The notes: a model not told the origin generated them from the sequence alone. A stretch of DNA of 5,634 nucleotides from an uncultured Oscillospiraceae bacterium (GCA_934623545.1 CAKTVN010000116.1:1-5634); one strand, 5' to 3'. Numbered from the stretch's first letter, positions 1 through 4,661 are shown. A program made the numbers and translations.

Positions 1-766
1 CCTGGGCGAGGACCTGGATATCCACTGCGGCGGCATCGACAATGCCTTCCCGCACCACACCAACGAGATCGCGCAGTCCGAGAGCTATATCGGCCACCAC
101 TGGTGCAATTGCTGGATGCACGTGCTGCATCTGAACACGTCCAGCGGCAAGATGTCGAAGTCGAAGGGCGAGTTTTTGACGGTCTCGCTGCTCGAGCAGA
201 AGGGCTATGACCCGCTGGCGTACCGCCTGTTCTGCCTCCAGAGCCACTACCGCAAGAGCCTTGTGTTCACTTGGGAAAATCTCGACAACGCCGCCGGAAC
301 GTATAAAAAGCTGATCGCAAAGATCGCGGCACTGAAGCCCTCGGACGAAGCCATCGACGAGGCAGCCGCTGCGGCGCTGCGCGAGAAGTTCAACAAGGCG
401 CTCGGCAATGACCTCAACACCTCGCTCGGCATCACGGCGCTCTATGACGTGCTCAAGTACCCGGCGAATGACGCAACAAAGCTCTTTGTGCTGGATGACT
501 TCGACAAGGTGCTGAGTCTGGACCTGCTGAAAAAAGCTGTCGAGCAGCGCAAGCTCCTTCAGGCGGAGCAGGCGAAGACTGGCATGTACAACATCGTATC
601 GGAGACCGGCGAGGAAAATGCGGACGTGACCGCGCTCATCCAGGCACGCTATGAGGCGAAGAAGGCGAAGAATTTCGCCGAGGCGGACCGCATACGCGAT
701 GAGCTCAAGGCGCAGGGCGTCGAGGTCACCGACATTCCCGGTGGCGCAAAGTGGAAGCGCATCTGA
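1..766 (+). CDS. cysS: Cysteinyl-tRNA synthetase, C-terminal part (5' truncated by window)
   Basis: Class I aminoacyl-tRNA synthetase that activates cysteine and charges tRNA-Cys in the cytoplasm. The reading frame is open from position 2, giving 254 residues of an enzyme usually about 460 long, so the N-terminal Rossmann half with the HIGH motif lies outside the window. Visible hallmarks are the zinc/cysteine-binding segment HCGG...FPHHTNE at the start (Cys, His and Glu zinc ligands of the family present) followed by AQSE. The KMSKS loop is at nucleotides 149-163 (KMSKSKGEF). The anticodon-binding helical domain contains YRLFCLQSHYRK. The end has the typical family pattern (ARYEAKKAKNFAEADRIRDEL, then a Gly-rich segment and KWKRI). 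The stop is TGA at 764-766 and a hairpin follows within 10 bases, so this is the last gene of its transcript. The identification is secure; nothing in the visible part looks damaged. Confidence 0.98.
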   Translation, partial: LGEDLDIHCGGIDNAFPHHTNEIAQSESYIGHHWCNCWMHVLHLNTSSGKMSKSKGEFLTVSLLEQKGYDPLAYRLFCLQSHYRKSLVFTWENLDNAAGTYKKLIAKIAALKPSDEAIDEAAAAALREKFNKALGNDLNTSLGITALYDVLKYPANDATKLFVLDDFDKVLSLDLLKKAVEQRKLLQAEQAKTGMYNIVSETGEENADVTALIQARYEAKKAKNFAEADRIRDELKAQGVEVTDIPGGAKWKRI

Positions 767-772
767 GTATAG

Positions 773-807
773 AAACGCGGCACGGACCTATGGGTCGTGC
801 CGCGTTT
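773..807 (+). terminator. Terminator hairpin after cysS, possibly bidirectional
   Basis: The arms AAACGCGGCAC and GTGCCGCGTTT pair perfectly over 11 bp. An inner GACC/GGTC extension sits behind a single bulged G, with a TATG loop. It starts 6 bases after the cysS stop. The tail on the + strand is only TTT followed by an A/T-rich stretch, so the U-tract is weak. On the minus strand the tail is TTTCTATACT. It lies between two convergent genes (cysS and the WG-repeat lipoprotein) and may serve both; no other terminator-like hairpin was seen between it and the lipoprotein stop. Confidence 0.75.
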
Positions 808-904
808 AAATGTAATTATTACTTGCCGAACAGTTCAGATTGTGCGGTTCAGAACCTCAACCCGCGCATCAACCAGAAAGACTTCCTTGCTGCTGTTTCA
901 TGCA

Positions 905-2467
905 TCAGGTTTTTGGGATATACTCTTCCGTCGTTGCGCCGCGCTGGATATAAACCCTTGTCTCATAGCTGTATATGTCGGTGCAATCTTCTGCGACCAG
1001 CTCCGTTCCGTCGTACAGGTCATAGAGTCGAGTGTGAGAATCGTAGCTGATGAAGCATTCTGTACCTTCCACCGGTACTGGATTGGTGCACTGTACGATT
1101 TCACCGTTTTCAAGACCGACAATATACTGCCAGCGTTCACCACGGACAAGCGCAGCAGTGCGACCCGCGTAGACGTAGCGCTGCCATTTTGATTCTTCCA
1201 AGCCAGCCTCATACAGGTTCGGAAGATCGTAGATTTTTGTTCCGTCTGTGTCAATAACAATCCAGTGATCTGCTATATCGGTTAAGTTCGGAATAGAATT
1301 GTTGGAAAACTGCGCCGTGCAGGGTCGCACCGCTGCATAGCCCGCGTAGGAAAACTCCGTGACAGATTTATAAGTATCCCGCGAAATAAACGAAAGGTCT
1401 TCCGGATCCAGCATAACATAAAAATCATCTCCACCGTAATAGCCGTCTACGCAAACAAATGAGCGCCCCTGTGTAGGATACGTAATGCCACGTATTTCAT
1501 AGATCGGAAGCTGCGGCAAAAGCGGCTTGCCGTTAAAATCATACAGGTTATACAAATTAACATCATAAGAGACCGGCTCATAGCAGTATTCATAATATTT
1601 TCTATCCAGTATGGAACCGATCGAGGCATAGATATACGATCCATCCACGAGGAAACCATAATAGAGCTGATTGTTATTATCCGCCTTTAGGTCAAACTTC
1701 ATCAATTCGCCGTCACTGTTGTAGATACCCGCGCCAAACATGGTTGACTTTTCAATGCAGAAAAAGCCGTCATCATAGCGAATTCCGTTTTCCGGATATA
1801 CTGCGGGTACGATAATCTTTCCATTTGTATCAATGATCCCCCAGCCCTTTTTGGTGGGGTTGACTTTGGCATAGCCGTTGGTTTCAAAGGGGCGCGCATC
1901 AAGGTACTGAAACGGGATGACAACCTCGTTGTCGCAGTTCACCCATCCCCACCAATCGCCCTGCCGGACCAGCACCATGTCAAACGTCTCTTCTTTGAAG
2001 AAGCAATCCTGAACCTCGTCGTACTCGAAGGGGATGACCGTTTCGCCCTTTTCATTGATCCAGCCATAGTAACCGTTCAGCCTGACACAGGCTAGACCGC
2101 CTGAAAAAGCCTCTGCTGTTTCATAAATGCAGTCAATGACGGTACGTCCGTTCAGGTCTGCATAGCCATAATGGGTGAAACCGTCGTTCGTGGTGACGTA
2201 CGTTAGGTCCAACGTTCCTGTTCCAAGAGGCGTGTCGGAGGAGTTAGCGGTCGATTCCTCATCGGATGATTCATTGCTGCTTATCCCATAGAGAAGTTTG
2301 TCCCTGCACCTTTCGCAGACTAGCGATTTTCCATCGGGCGAGGTATGGATCTGTCCTTCGATAGGCTGACCGCATTCAGAGCATTGCCGACGCATGCTGG
2401 AGCAGGCACACAGAGTTGCCAGTATGAGCAGCAAACATTGCGGCAGCAGGTGTCTTGCTTTTTTCAT
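905..2467 (-). CDS. WG-repeat lipoprotein with N-terminal four-Cys module
   Basis: A 520-residue secreted, probably lipid-anchored protein of unknown function. Residues 1-21 form a short basic, then hydrophobic signal peptide ending in a lipobox-like LCAC, with Cys22 as the likely lipidated residue. Immediately after it, C29-x2-C32 and C51-x2-C54 form a zinc-ribbon or LIM-like knuckle (CSECGQPI ... CERC). A Ser/Asp/Glu-rich linker follows at about 61-83. Residues about 100-255 carry four to five WG repeats with the family pattern of a YGW/WGW/WGI core, a turn of the D/N-x-x-G type and a VIP-x-x-Y strand; clear copies start near Y134, W173 and W209. The C-terminal half (256-520) has diverged, beta-rich and aromatic-rich sequence. 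The start is chosen at ATG 2467 because GGAAGGAA lies 7 bases upstream and the signal peptide begins there. The gene appears more A/T-rich than its neighbours, suggesting acquisition. WG-repeat proteins are common in gut Firmicutes, but their ligands are generally unknown. Confidence 0.9.
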   Translation of the reverse strand: MKKARHLLPQCLLLILATLCACSSMRRQCSECGQPIEGQIHTSPDGKSLVCERCRDKLLYGISSNESSDEESTANSSDTPLGTGTLDLTYVTTNDGFTHYGYADLNGRTVIDCIYETAEAFSGGLACVRLNGYYGWINEKGETVIPFEYDEVQDCFFKEETFDMVLVRQGDWWGWVNCDNEVVIPFQYLDARPFETNGYAKVNPTKKGWGIIDTNGKIIVPAVYPENGIRYDDGFFCIEKSTMFGAGIYNSDGELMKFDLKADNNNQLYYGFLVDGSYIYASIGSILDRKYYEYCYEPVSYDVNLYNLYDFNGKPLLPQLPIYEIRGITYPTQGRSFVCVDGYYGGDDFYVMLDPEDLSFISRDTYKSVTEFSYAGYAAVRPCTAQFSNNSIPNLTDIADHWIVIDTDGTKIYDLPNLYEAGLEESKWQRYVYAGRTAALVRGERWQYIVGLENGEIVQCTNPVPVEGTECFISYDSHTRLYDLYDGTELVAEDCTDIYSYETRVYIQRGATTEEYIPKT

Positions 2468-2490
2468 AATCAGTTCCTTCCTTTCTTTTC

Positions 2491-2535
2491 TTCACCGCGG
2501 CAGGCGGGCAGAACGCTCTGCCCGCGCCGGGTGAA
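2491..2535 (-). promoter_or_regulatory. Long GC-rich hairpin beside the lipoprotein ribosome binding site
   Basis: TTCACC-CGGC-GCGGGCAG pairs with CTGCCCGC-GCCG-GGTGAA around a 6-base loop (2512-2517). Two small bulges (2497 and 2502-2503) interrupt 18 pairs. In the mRNA the flanking U-rich strand (2536-2544) and A/G-rich strand (2482-2490) can extend the stem imperfectly towards the GGAAGGAA ribosome binding site at 2475-2482. The stem is not followed by a U-tract in the minus direction, so it is unlikely to terminate the lipoprotein transcript. A role in mRNA stability or translation initiation is possible but inferred. Confidence 0.55.
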
Positions 2536-2571
2536 AACAAAAAAGCTGTGCAGGATAAACTCCTACACAGC
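2534..2571 (-). terminator. Intrinsic terminator in the lipoprotein leader (attenuator candidate)
   Basis: Read on the minus strand, GCTGTGTAGGA and TCCTGCACAGC form an 11-bp stem (2571-2561 with 2555-2545) around a GTTTA loop, followed directly by TTTTTTGTTTT. One pair is G-U on the minus strand but would be C-A on the + strand, which assigns the element to minus-strand RNA. It lies about 67 bases upstream of the lipoprotein ATG. No promoter is visible between it and the gene, so transcription must read through it. That makes it a candidate attenuator rather than an end-of-gene terminator. Confidence 0.8.
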
Positions 2572-2632
2572 GAAGGAACGGAATTCCCGTGCAAAAACGA
2601 CCACAAAAATAGAATAAACTGACAGACGGCGC

Positions 2633-2661
2633 TTGTAAAAAAGCCGAAAATCGCTTATAAT
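2633..2661 (+). promoter_or_regulatory. Sigma-A-type promoter for the small + strand RNA
   Basis: TTGTAA (2633-2638), a 17-base spacer, and a perfect TATAAT (2656-2661). The predicted start is near 2668. The only thing downstream on this strand is the three-hairpin element and its T-tract, so the promoter appears dedicated to a small RNA. Confidence 0.65.
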
Positions 2662-2667
2662 ATCCGT

Positions 2668-2760
2668 GCGGTGCGACCATGTGGTCGTTGTGTAGGTGCT
2701 GCGACACCTGCGCAGGCTTACGGGTGTTGGCGCACCCGTAAGCCGCTGCATTTTTGTTTT
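2668..2760 (+). ncRNA. Compact three-hairpin small RNA, antisense to the lipoprotein leader
   Basis: A predicted RNA of about 90 nt of no family I recognise. Hairpin 1 is CGACC/GGTCG (2674-2678 with 2683-2687, loop ATGT). Hairpin 2 is a 10-pair stem, 2689-2698 with 2705-2714, loop CTGCGA, including two T-G wobbles. Hairpin 3 is a perfect 12-bp stem, 2715-2726 with 2733-2744, loop TTGGCG. The hairpins follow each other almost without linker (one base between 1 and 2, none between 2 and 3). Six bases after hairpin 3 comes TTTTTGTTTT, a plausible intrinsic termination signal. The wobble pairs in hairpin 2 become A-C mismatches on the other strand, which favours a functional + strand RNA. Its 3' end meets the predicted start of the convergent lipoprotein transcript, so it would be antisense to the first ~90 nt of that mRNA. 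No protein-coding capacity is evident. Confidence 0.6.
2715..2760 (+). terminator. Terminator-like end of the small + strand RNA
   Basis: Perfect 12-bp hairpin GGCTTACGGGTG/CACCCGTAAGCC with a 6-base loop, then GCTGCA and TTTTTGTTTT. The 6-base gap between stem and T-tract is longer than ideal, which lowers the certainty. Confidence 0.6.
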
Positions 2761-2767
2761 CAAGAAA

Positions 2768-2796
2768 ATTATACCAGTGCTTTTCGAAAAATGCAA
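2768..2796 (-). promoter_or_regulatory. Sigma-A-type promoter for the WG-lipoprotein transcript
   Basis: On the minus strand: TTGCAT (2796-2791), a 17-base spacer ending in TGG, then a perfect TATAAT (2773-2768). The predicted start is near 2761. This is the nearest convincing promoter upstream of the lipoprotein gene. Its layout matches the promoter of the next minus-strand gene at 3882-3910 (same TTGCAT, same spacer length, same CTGGTATA junction). Confidence 0.75.
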
Positions 2797-2873
2797 GCCT
2801 AAATCCACGGTTGCTGTCAATTCGGAAGAGAAAAGCGAGCTTTTCACAAATCAGAGGCGAATATTCTGCTGAA

Positions 2874-2901
2874 CGCCGGAGATGCCGCGGCATCTCCGGC
2901 G
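2874..2901. repeat. Perfect GC-rich inverted repeat
   Basis: CGCCGGAGATGCC and GGCATCTCCGGCG form a perfect 13-bp palindrome separated by only GC. Neither strand has a T-tract behind it, so it is not a typical intrinsic terminator. It could be a protein-binding site, a processed RNA stem or a remnant of a mobile repeat; the sequence does not decide. Confidence 0.6.
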
Positions 2902-2953
2902 CTTGTGATTGAAAGCGGACGAATTTATGAACACGCACGCTGAGTAAACGGCA

Positions 2954-2985
2954 AGACCGCAGCCTTTTACAAAAGGCTGCGGTCT
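2954..2985 (-). terminator. Probable terminator of the membrane zinc-ribbon gene
   Basis: AGACCGCAGCCTTTT and AAAAGGCTGCGGTCT form a perfect 15-bp inverted repeat with a 2-base centre. In practice this would fold as a GC-rich stem with a TTTTACAAAA-type top. It begins 36 bases beyond the stop of the minus-strand gene ending at 3022. The tail on the minus strand (TTGCCGTTTACT) is a poor U-tract, so termination is likely but not certain. No other hairpin lies between the stop and this one. Confidence 0.6.
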
Positions 2986-3021
2986 CTATCTGCTTTATCG
3001 GCATTTCACTTCTTCAGGTAC

Positions 3022-3789
3022 TTATTCCTGTGTCACGGACGAGGCTTCGGGCGTCTTGGGCGCGCAGTCGGTGCCGCAGCTGGGGCAAAAGCGCATATTG
3101 GCGTCCAGCTTCTTTCCGCACTTTGGGCAATGCGGCTCCTCCTCGAGCTTCGCGCCGCAGGCGGTGCAGAAGAGACTCTCAGGGTTGCGGATGGCGGCGC
3201 CGCAGCTGGAGCAAAAGCGTGCCGGGGCAGCCGTGACCGCGGCGGCGGGCTTGGCTGTGTGCGGGATCTTGGGGATGGAGACCGGCGCGTTGTCCGGCAT
3301 TTTTTTGCAGACCAGAAGCCCAATCACGCTCAGGACGAGCGTAAAATACGCGGGTGCGCCGACTGTAAAGAGCTTGGAAATGTAGCCGTCCGTCTCCGAC
3401 TTGATCGCGCCGTTCGTGATCATCACCAGAAGCAGGATCACCGCGAACAACACGATGCCATAGGTAAAGCCAGAGGGCTTGATCTCGTCGGATTTGAAAA
3501 TGGAGAGGAAGGTCCTGATGCACATCCACGCGCACAGCGCGAGGAGCGCATAGATCAAAATCGCGAGGATCGTCACGCCCGCAGAGCCTTCTCCATAGCT
3601 TCCAAGCATATTGCCGAGATCTGAGAGCAGCTTTCCGACGCCGAGCAGCGTCGTACTGTCGCTGGCGGAGCCGAAGAAATAATTGAGCGAGTAGCCGAGC
3701 CATTTTCCAAACAGGACCAAAAGCACGATCACAAGCTGGATGAGAAACGCAAGCCACCGTTTGCCGGACCAGTTTTTCACCTCATTCAT
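3022..3789 (-). CDS. Four-helix membrane protein with C-terminal double zinc ribbon
   Basis: A 255-residue integral membrane protein of unknown function. Hydrophobic helices are seen at about 12-33, 72-91, 108-126 and 147-161. A Pro/Ala-rich linker follows (about 165-190), and then two tandem zinc ribbons: C193-x2-C196 with C208-x2-C211, and C221-x2-C224 with C235-x2-C238. The CxxCG knuckles are those of the zinc-ribbon/DZANK-type domains that are often fused to membrane segments in Firmicutes. An even number of helices would put the N-terminus and the ribbons on the same side, presumably the cytoplasm. ATG 3789 is chosen because AAGGAG stands 10 bases upstream. An in-frame TTG at 3858 behind AGGAGG would add 23 basic residues and is less likely. 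The gene has its own promoter at 3882-3910 and a hairpin after its stop, so it is probably monocistronic. No substrate or partner can be named. Confidence 0.88.
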   Translation of the reverse strand: MNEVKNWSGKRWLAFLIQLVIVLLVLFGKWLGYSLNYFFGSASDSTTLLGVGKLLSDLGNMLGSYGEGSAGVTILAILIYALLALCAWMCIRTFLSIFKSDEIKPSGFTYGIVLFAVILLLVMITNGAIKSETDGYISKLFTVGAPAYFTLVLSVIGLLVCKKMPDNAPVSIPKIPHTAKPAAAVTAAPARFCSSCGAAIRNPESLFCTACGAKLEEEPHCPKCGKKLDANMRFCPSCGTDCAPKTPEASSVTQE

Positions 3790-3881
3790 ACCATTCTTTC
3801 TCCTTTCTTTTTGTAGCGGCAGCCGAATTAGGCAGTGCCGCCTTGAGGCTTTCTGCAAAACGGAAAAATCCTCCTGTAAAG

Positions 3882-3910
3882 AGTATACCAGCGCCTTACA
3901 GAGAATGCAA
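3882..3910 (-). promoter_or_regulatory. Promoter of the membrane zinc-ribbon gene
   Basis: On the minus strand: TTGCAT (3910-3905), a 17-base spacer ending in CTGG, then TATACT (3887-3882). The predicted start near 3875 gives a leader of about 86 nt. AGGAGG lies right at that predicted start (3875-3870), too far from ATG 3789 to serve it. Confidence 0.75.
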
Positions 3911-3932
3911 GCGATTCCCATTTTTTCGTGCC

Positions 3933-3959
3933 GCGCACAGCGGGGATAAATCTGTGCGC
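3933..3959. promoter_or_regulatory. Inverted repeat between two divergent promoters
   Basis: GCGCACAG and CTGTGCGC, 8 bp each, separated by 11 bases, sit between the minus promoter (-35 at 3905-3910) and the plus T-box promoter (-35 at 3966-3971). The position suggests an operator or shared regulatory site. The length is modest and no regulator can be named. Confidence 0.3.
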
Positions 3960-3965
3960 CGGGGC

Positions 3966-3994
3966 TTGACAAAAAGGGGGGTGTCCGATATAAT
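3966..3994 (+). promoter_or_regulatory. Strong sigma-A promoter of the T-box/tyrS operon
   Basis: Perfect TTGACA (3966-3971), a 17-base spacer and perfect TATAAT (3989-3994). The predicted start is near 4001, immediately before the T-box leader. The consensus match fits an operon whose control is exerted mainly at the leader rather than at initiation. Confidence 0.92.
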
Positions 3995-4000
3995 CACGCT

Positions 4001-4275
4001 AACAGCATAGTTTACGGTGTTGAAGGGAAGAAGTAGCCCGCATCCCCGCTGTCAAGAGAGCCCTCGGTCGGTGCGAGAGGGTCGGCGGCGCGTGTGAATA
4101 CATCCCGGAGCCGCCCTCTGAAAAGCGCTTGCGCTCAGTAGGGGTGTGTCGGGTGCGCCCGTTATCGCGCAGGGGCGTATCGGCGCTCCGTGAGGCTGCG
4201 TTCGCAAGAGCGCGGCGAACCAGAGGTGGTACCGCGTAGCAACGCCCTCTGCTCGGACGAGCAGGGGGCGTTTTT
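4001..4275 (+). promoter_or_regulatory. Tyrosine-specific T-box riboswitch
   Basis: A cis-acting leader that senses uncharged tRNA-Tyr and prevents termination when it binds. The conserved T-box sequence AGAGGTGGTACCGCG is at 4222-4236 and contains the UGGU bulge (4227-4230) that pairs with the tRNA ACCA end; the U fits the discriminator A of bacterial tRNA-Tyr. Stem I shows the AGTAG loop E region (about 4032-4036), the AGAGAG segment (about 4055-4060) and a CCCTC/GAGGG apical stem. The specifier loop GAATACA carries the codon UAC at 4099-4101, which decodes tyrosine and matches the tyrS gene in the operon. The antiterminator uses the T-box and the following CCCTCT, mutually exclusive with the terminator at 4243-4275. 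Its order and length are normal for the class. Confidence 0.96.
4243..4275 (+). terminator. T-box conditional terminator
   Basis: CGCCCTCTGCTC (4243-4254) pairs with GAGCAGGGGGCG (4259-4270) over 12 positions, one of them a U-G wobble, around GGAC, and is followed by TTTTT. Its 5' arm overlaps the CCCTCT needed for the T-box antiterminator, which makes the two folds exclusive. Confidence 0.93.
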
Positions 4276-4305
4276 GACACGATATTTTGAAAGGAAGGTG
4301 CGCGT

Positions 4306-4623
4306 ATGGAGGAAAAGCGCTGTATTTGCTGCGGCGGAAAAATGCAGAGCATCGGCGAGTTTTCTTTGCAAAAGGGGAGAGTGAGCGTCGTGCTCGGATA
4401 CTGGGACAACATCGCGCAGGGTGCGCTGGATGTCCGGACGCTCTGCTGCGAAAAATGCCGCAAGCTGGACTTCTATCTGGCGGAGGACGCCGAGGAGACG
4501 GAGCTTCTGGAGCAGGAGGGCGCGGAGGACGCCATACCGCAGGTCGAGTGCCCCTTCTGCGGCGCGATGCACGATCTGGACGACGCGATCTGCCCGTATT
4601 GCCGGCGCCGCCTGATGGACTGA
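4306..4623 (+). CDS. Small zinc-ribbon protein in the Tyr T-box operon
   Basis: A 105-residue soluble protein of unknown function. It has two four-cysteine sites. The first is split, C6-x2-C9 near the N-terminus and C48-x2-C51 in the middle. The intervening residues (about 13-46) include GYWDN and look like a small beta-domain, similar in layout to small DUF6487-type zinc proteins (family resemblance from memory, not tested). The second is a compact C-terminal ribbon, C82-x2-C85 with C96-x2-C99. Between them lies an acidic segment (about 59-76, mostly Glu/Asp/Leu/Ala), probably helical. ATG 4306 follows GGAAGG at a normal distance and is 30 bases beyond the T-box terminator; tyrS starts 38 bases after the stop, so the two genes are cotranscribed. 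Expression should therefore rise on tyrosine-tRNA starvation. No signal peptide or membrane segment is seen. A role connected to TyrRS is only suggested by position. Confidence 0.9.
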   Translation: MEEKRCICCGGKMQSIGEFSLQKGRVSVVLGYWDNIAQGALDVRTLCCEKCRKLDFYLAEDAEETELLEQEGAEDAIPQVECPFCGAMHDLDDAICPYCRRRLMD

Positions 4624-4661
4624 AAAAATATATTCAACATATAAGTAAGGAGAATCACAAC

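Larger units (their letters stand above)
2467..2761 (-). promoter_or_regulatory. Structured 5' leader of the WG-lipoprotein mRNA
   Basis: This is the untranslated region of about 290 nt expected from the minus promoter at 2768-2796 to the lipoprotein ATG. In transcript order it holds a perfect 12-bp hairpin (2744-2733 with 2726-2715), a second hairpin (2709-2705 with 2698-2694) and a third (2687-2683 with 2678-2674). The intrinsic terminator at 2571-2534 and the GC-rich hairpin at 2535-2491 follow. The segment CCTACACA (2696-2689), overlapping the 3' arm of the second hairpin, is perfectly complementary to TGTGTAGG (2569-2562) in the 5' arm of the terminator, so an antiterminator pairing is possible. 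It matches no riboswitch class that I recognise. The transcription start is inferred from the promoter. Confidence 0.55.
2797..3021. other. Gene-free spacer with two long perfect palindromes
   Basis: No open frame here has a ribosome binding site or protein-like composition. Besides a short GAAAAGC/GCTTTTC hairpin (2830-2845), the stretch holds the 13-bp palindrome at 2874-2901 and the 15-bp palindrome at 2954-2985, listed separately. It separates the end of the membrane zinc-ribbon gene from the promoter of the lipoprotein gene. Confidence 0.6.

Noticed and set aside
838..897. Minus-strand 20-codon frame with codon use resembling a gene tail (...EVFLVDARVEVLNRTI, stop at 835-837)
   Set aside because: It opens directly after a stop, has no start or ribosome binding site and is too short to show homology by eye; a gene remnant is possible but unsupported.
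2635..2657. Second minus-strand terminator, AAGCGA...TCGGCTT followed by TTTTTT
   Set aside because: The stem has only about six pairs with a bulge, and the T-run overlaps the -35 and spacer of the + strand promoter; too weak to list as a terminator, though it might cause pausing.
2563..2755. Possible leader peptide on the minus strand, ATG near 2755 to a stop inside the terminator stem
   Set aside because: The frame ends within the terminator, which is suggestive, but the ATG lies within a few bases of the predicted transcription start, leaving no room for a ribosome binding site, and the sequence is Thr/Arg-rich, as expected from reading through hairpins.
2668..2760. tRNA or known riboswitch reading of the three-hairpin element
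   Set aside because: No acceptor stem, T-loop GTTCRA or CCA-like end, and no conserved core of T-box, preQ1, SAM, TPP or similar classes could be matched.
2492..3004. Long minus-strand open frame (170 codons) across the structured spacer
   Set aside because: It runs through promoters, hairpins and a terminator, has no ribosome binding site at its start and its composition does not look like a protein; it is best explained by a GC-rich non-coding stretch.
3790..3972. N-terminal extension of the membrane zinc-ribbon protein to an upstream ATG at 3972
   Set aside because: That ATG and most of the extension lie upstream of the gene's own promoter (3882-3910), while ATG 3789 has a good ribbon-family N-terminus and an AAGGAG site.
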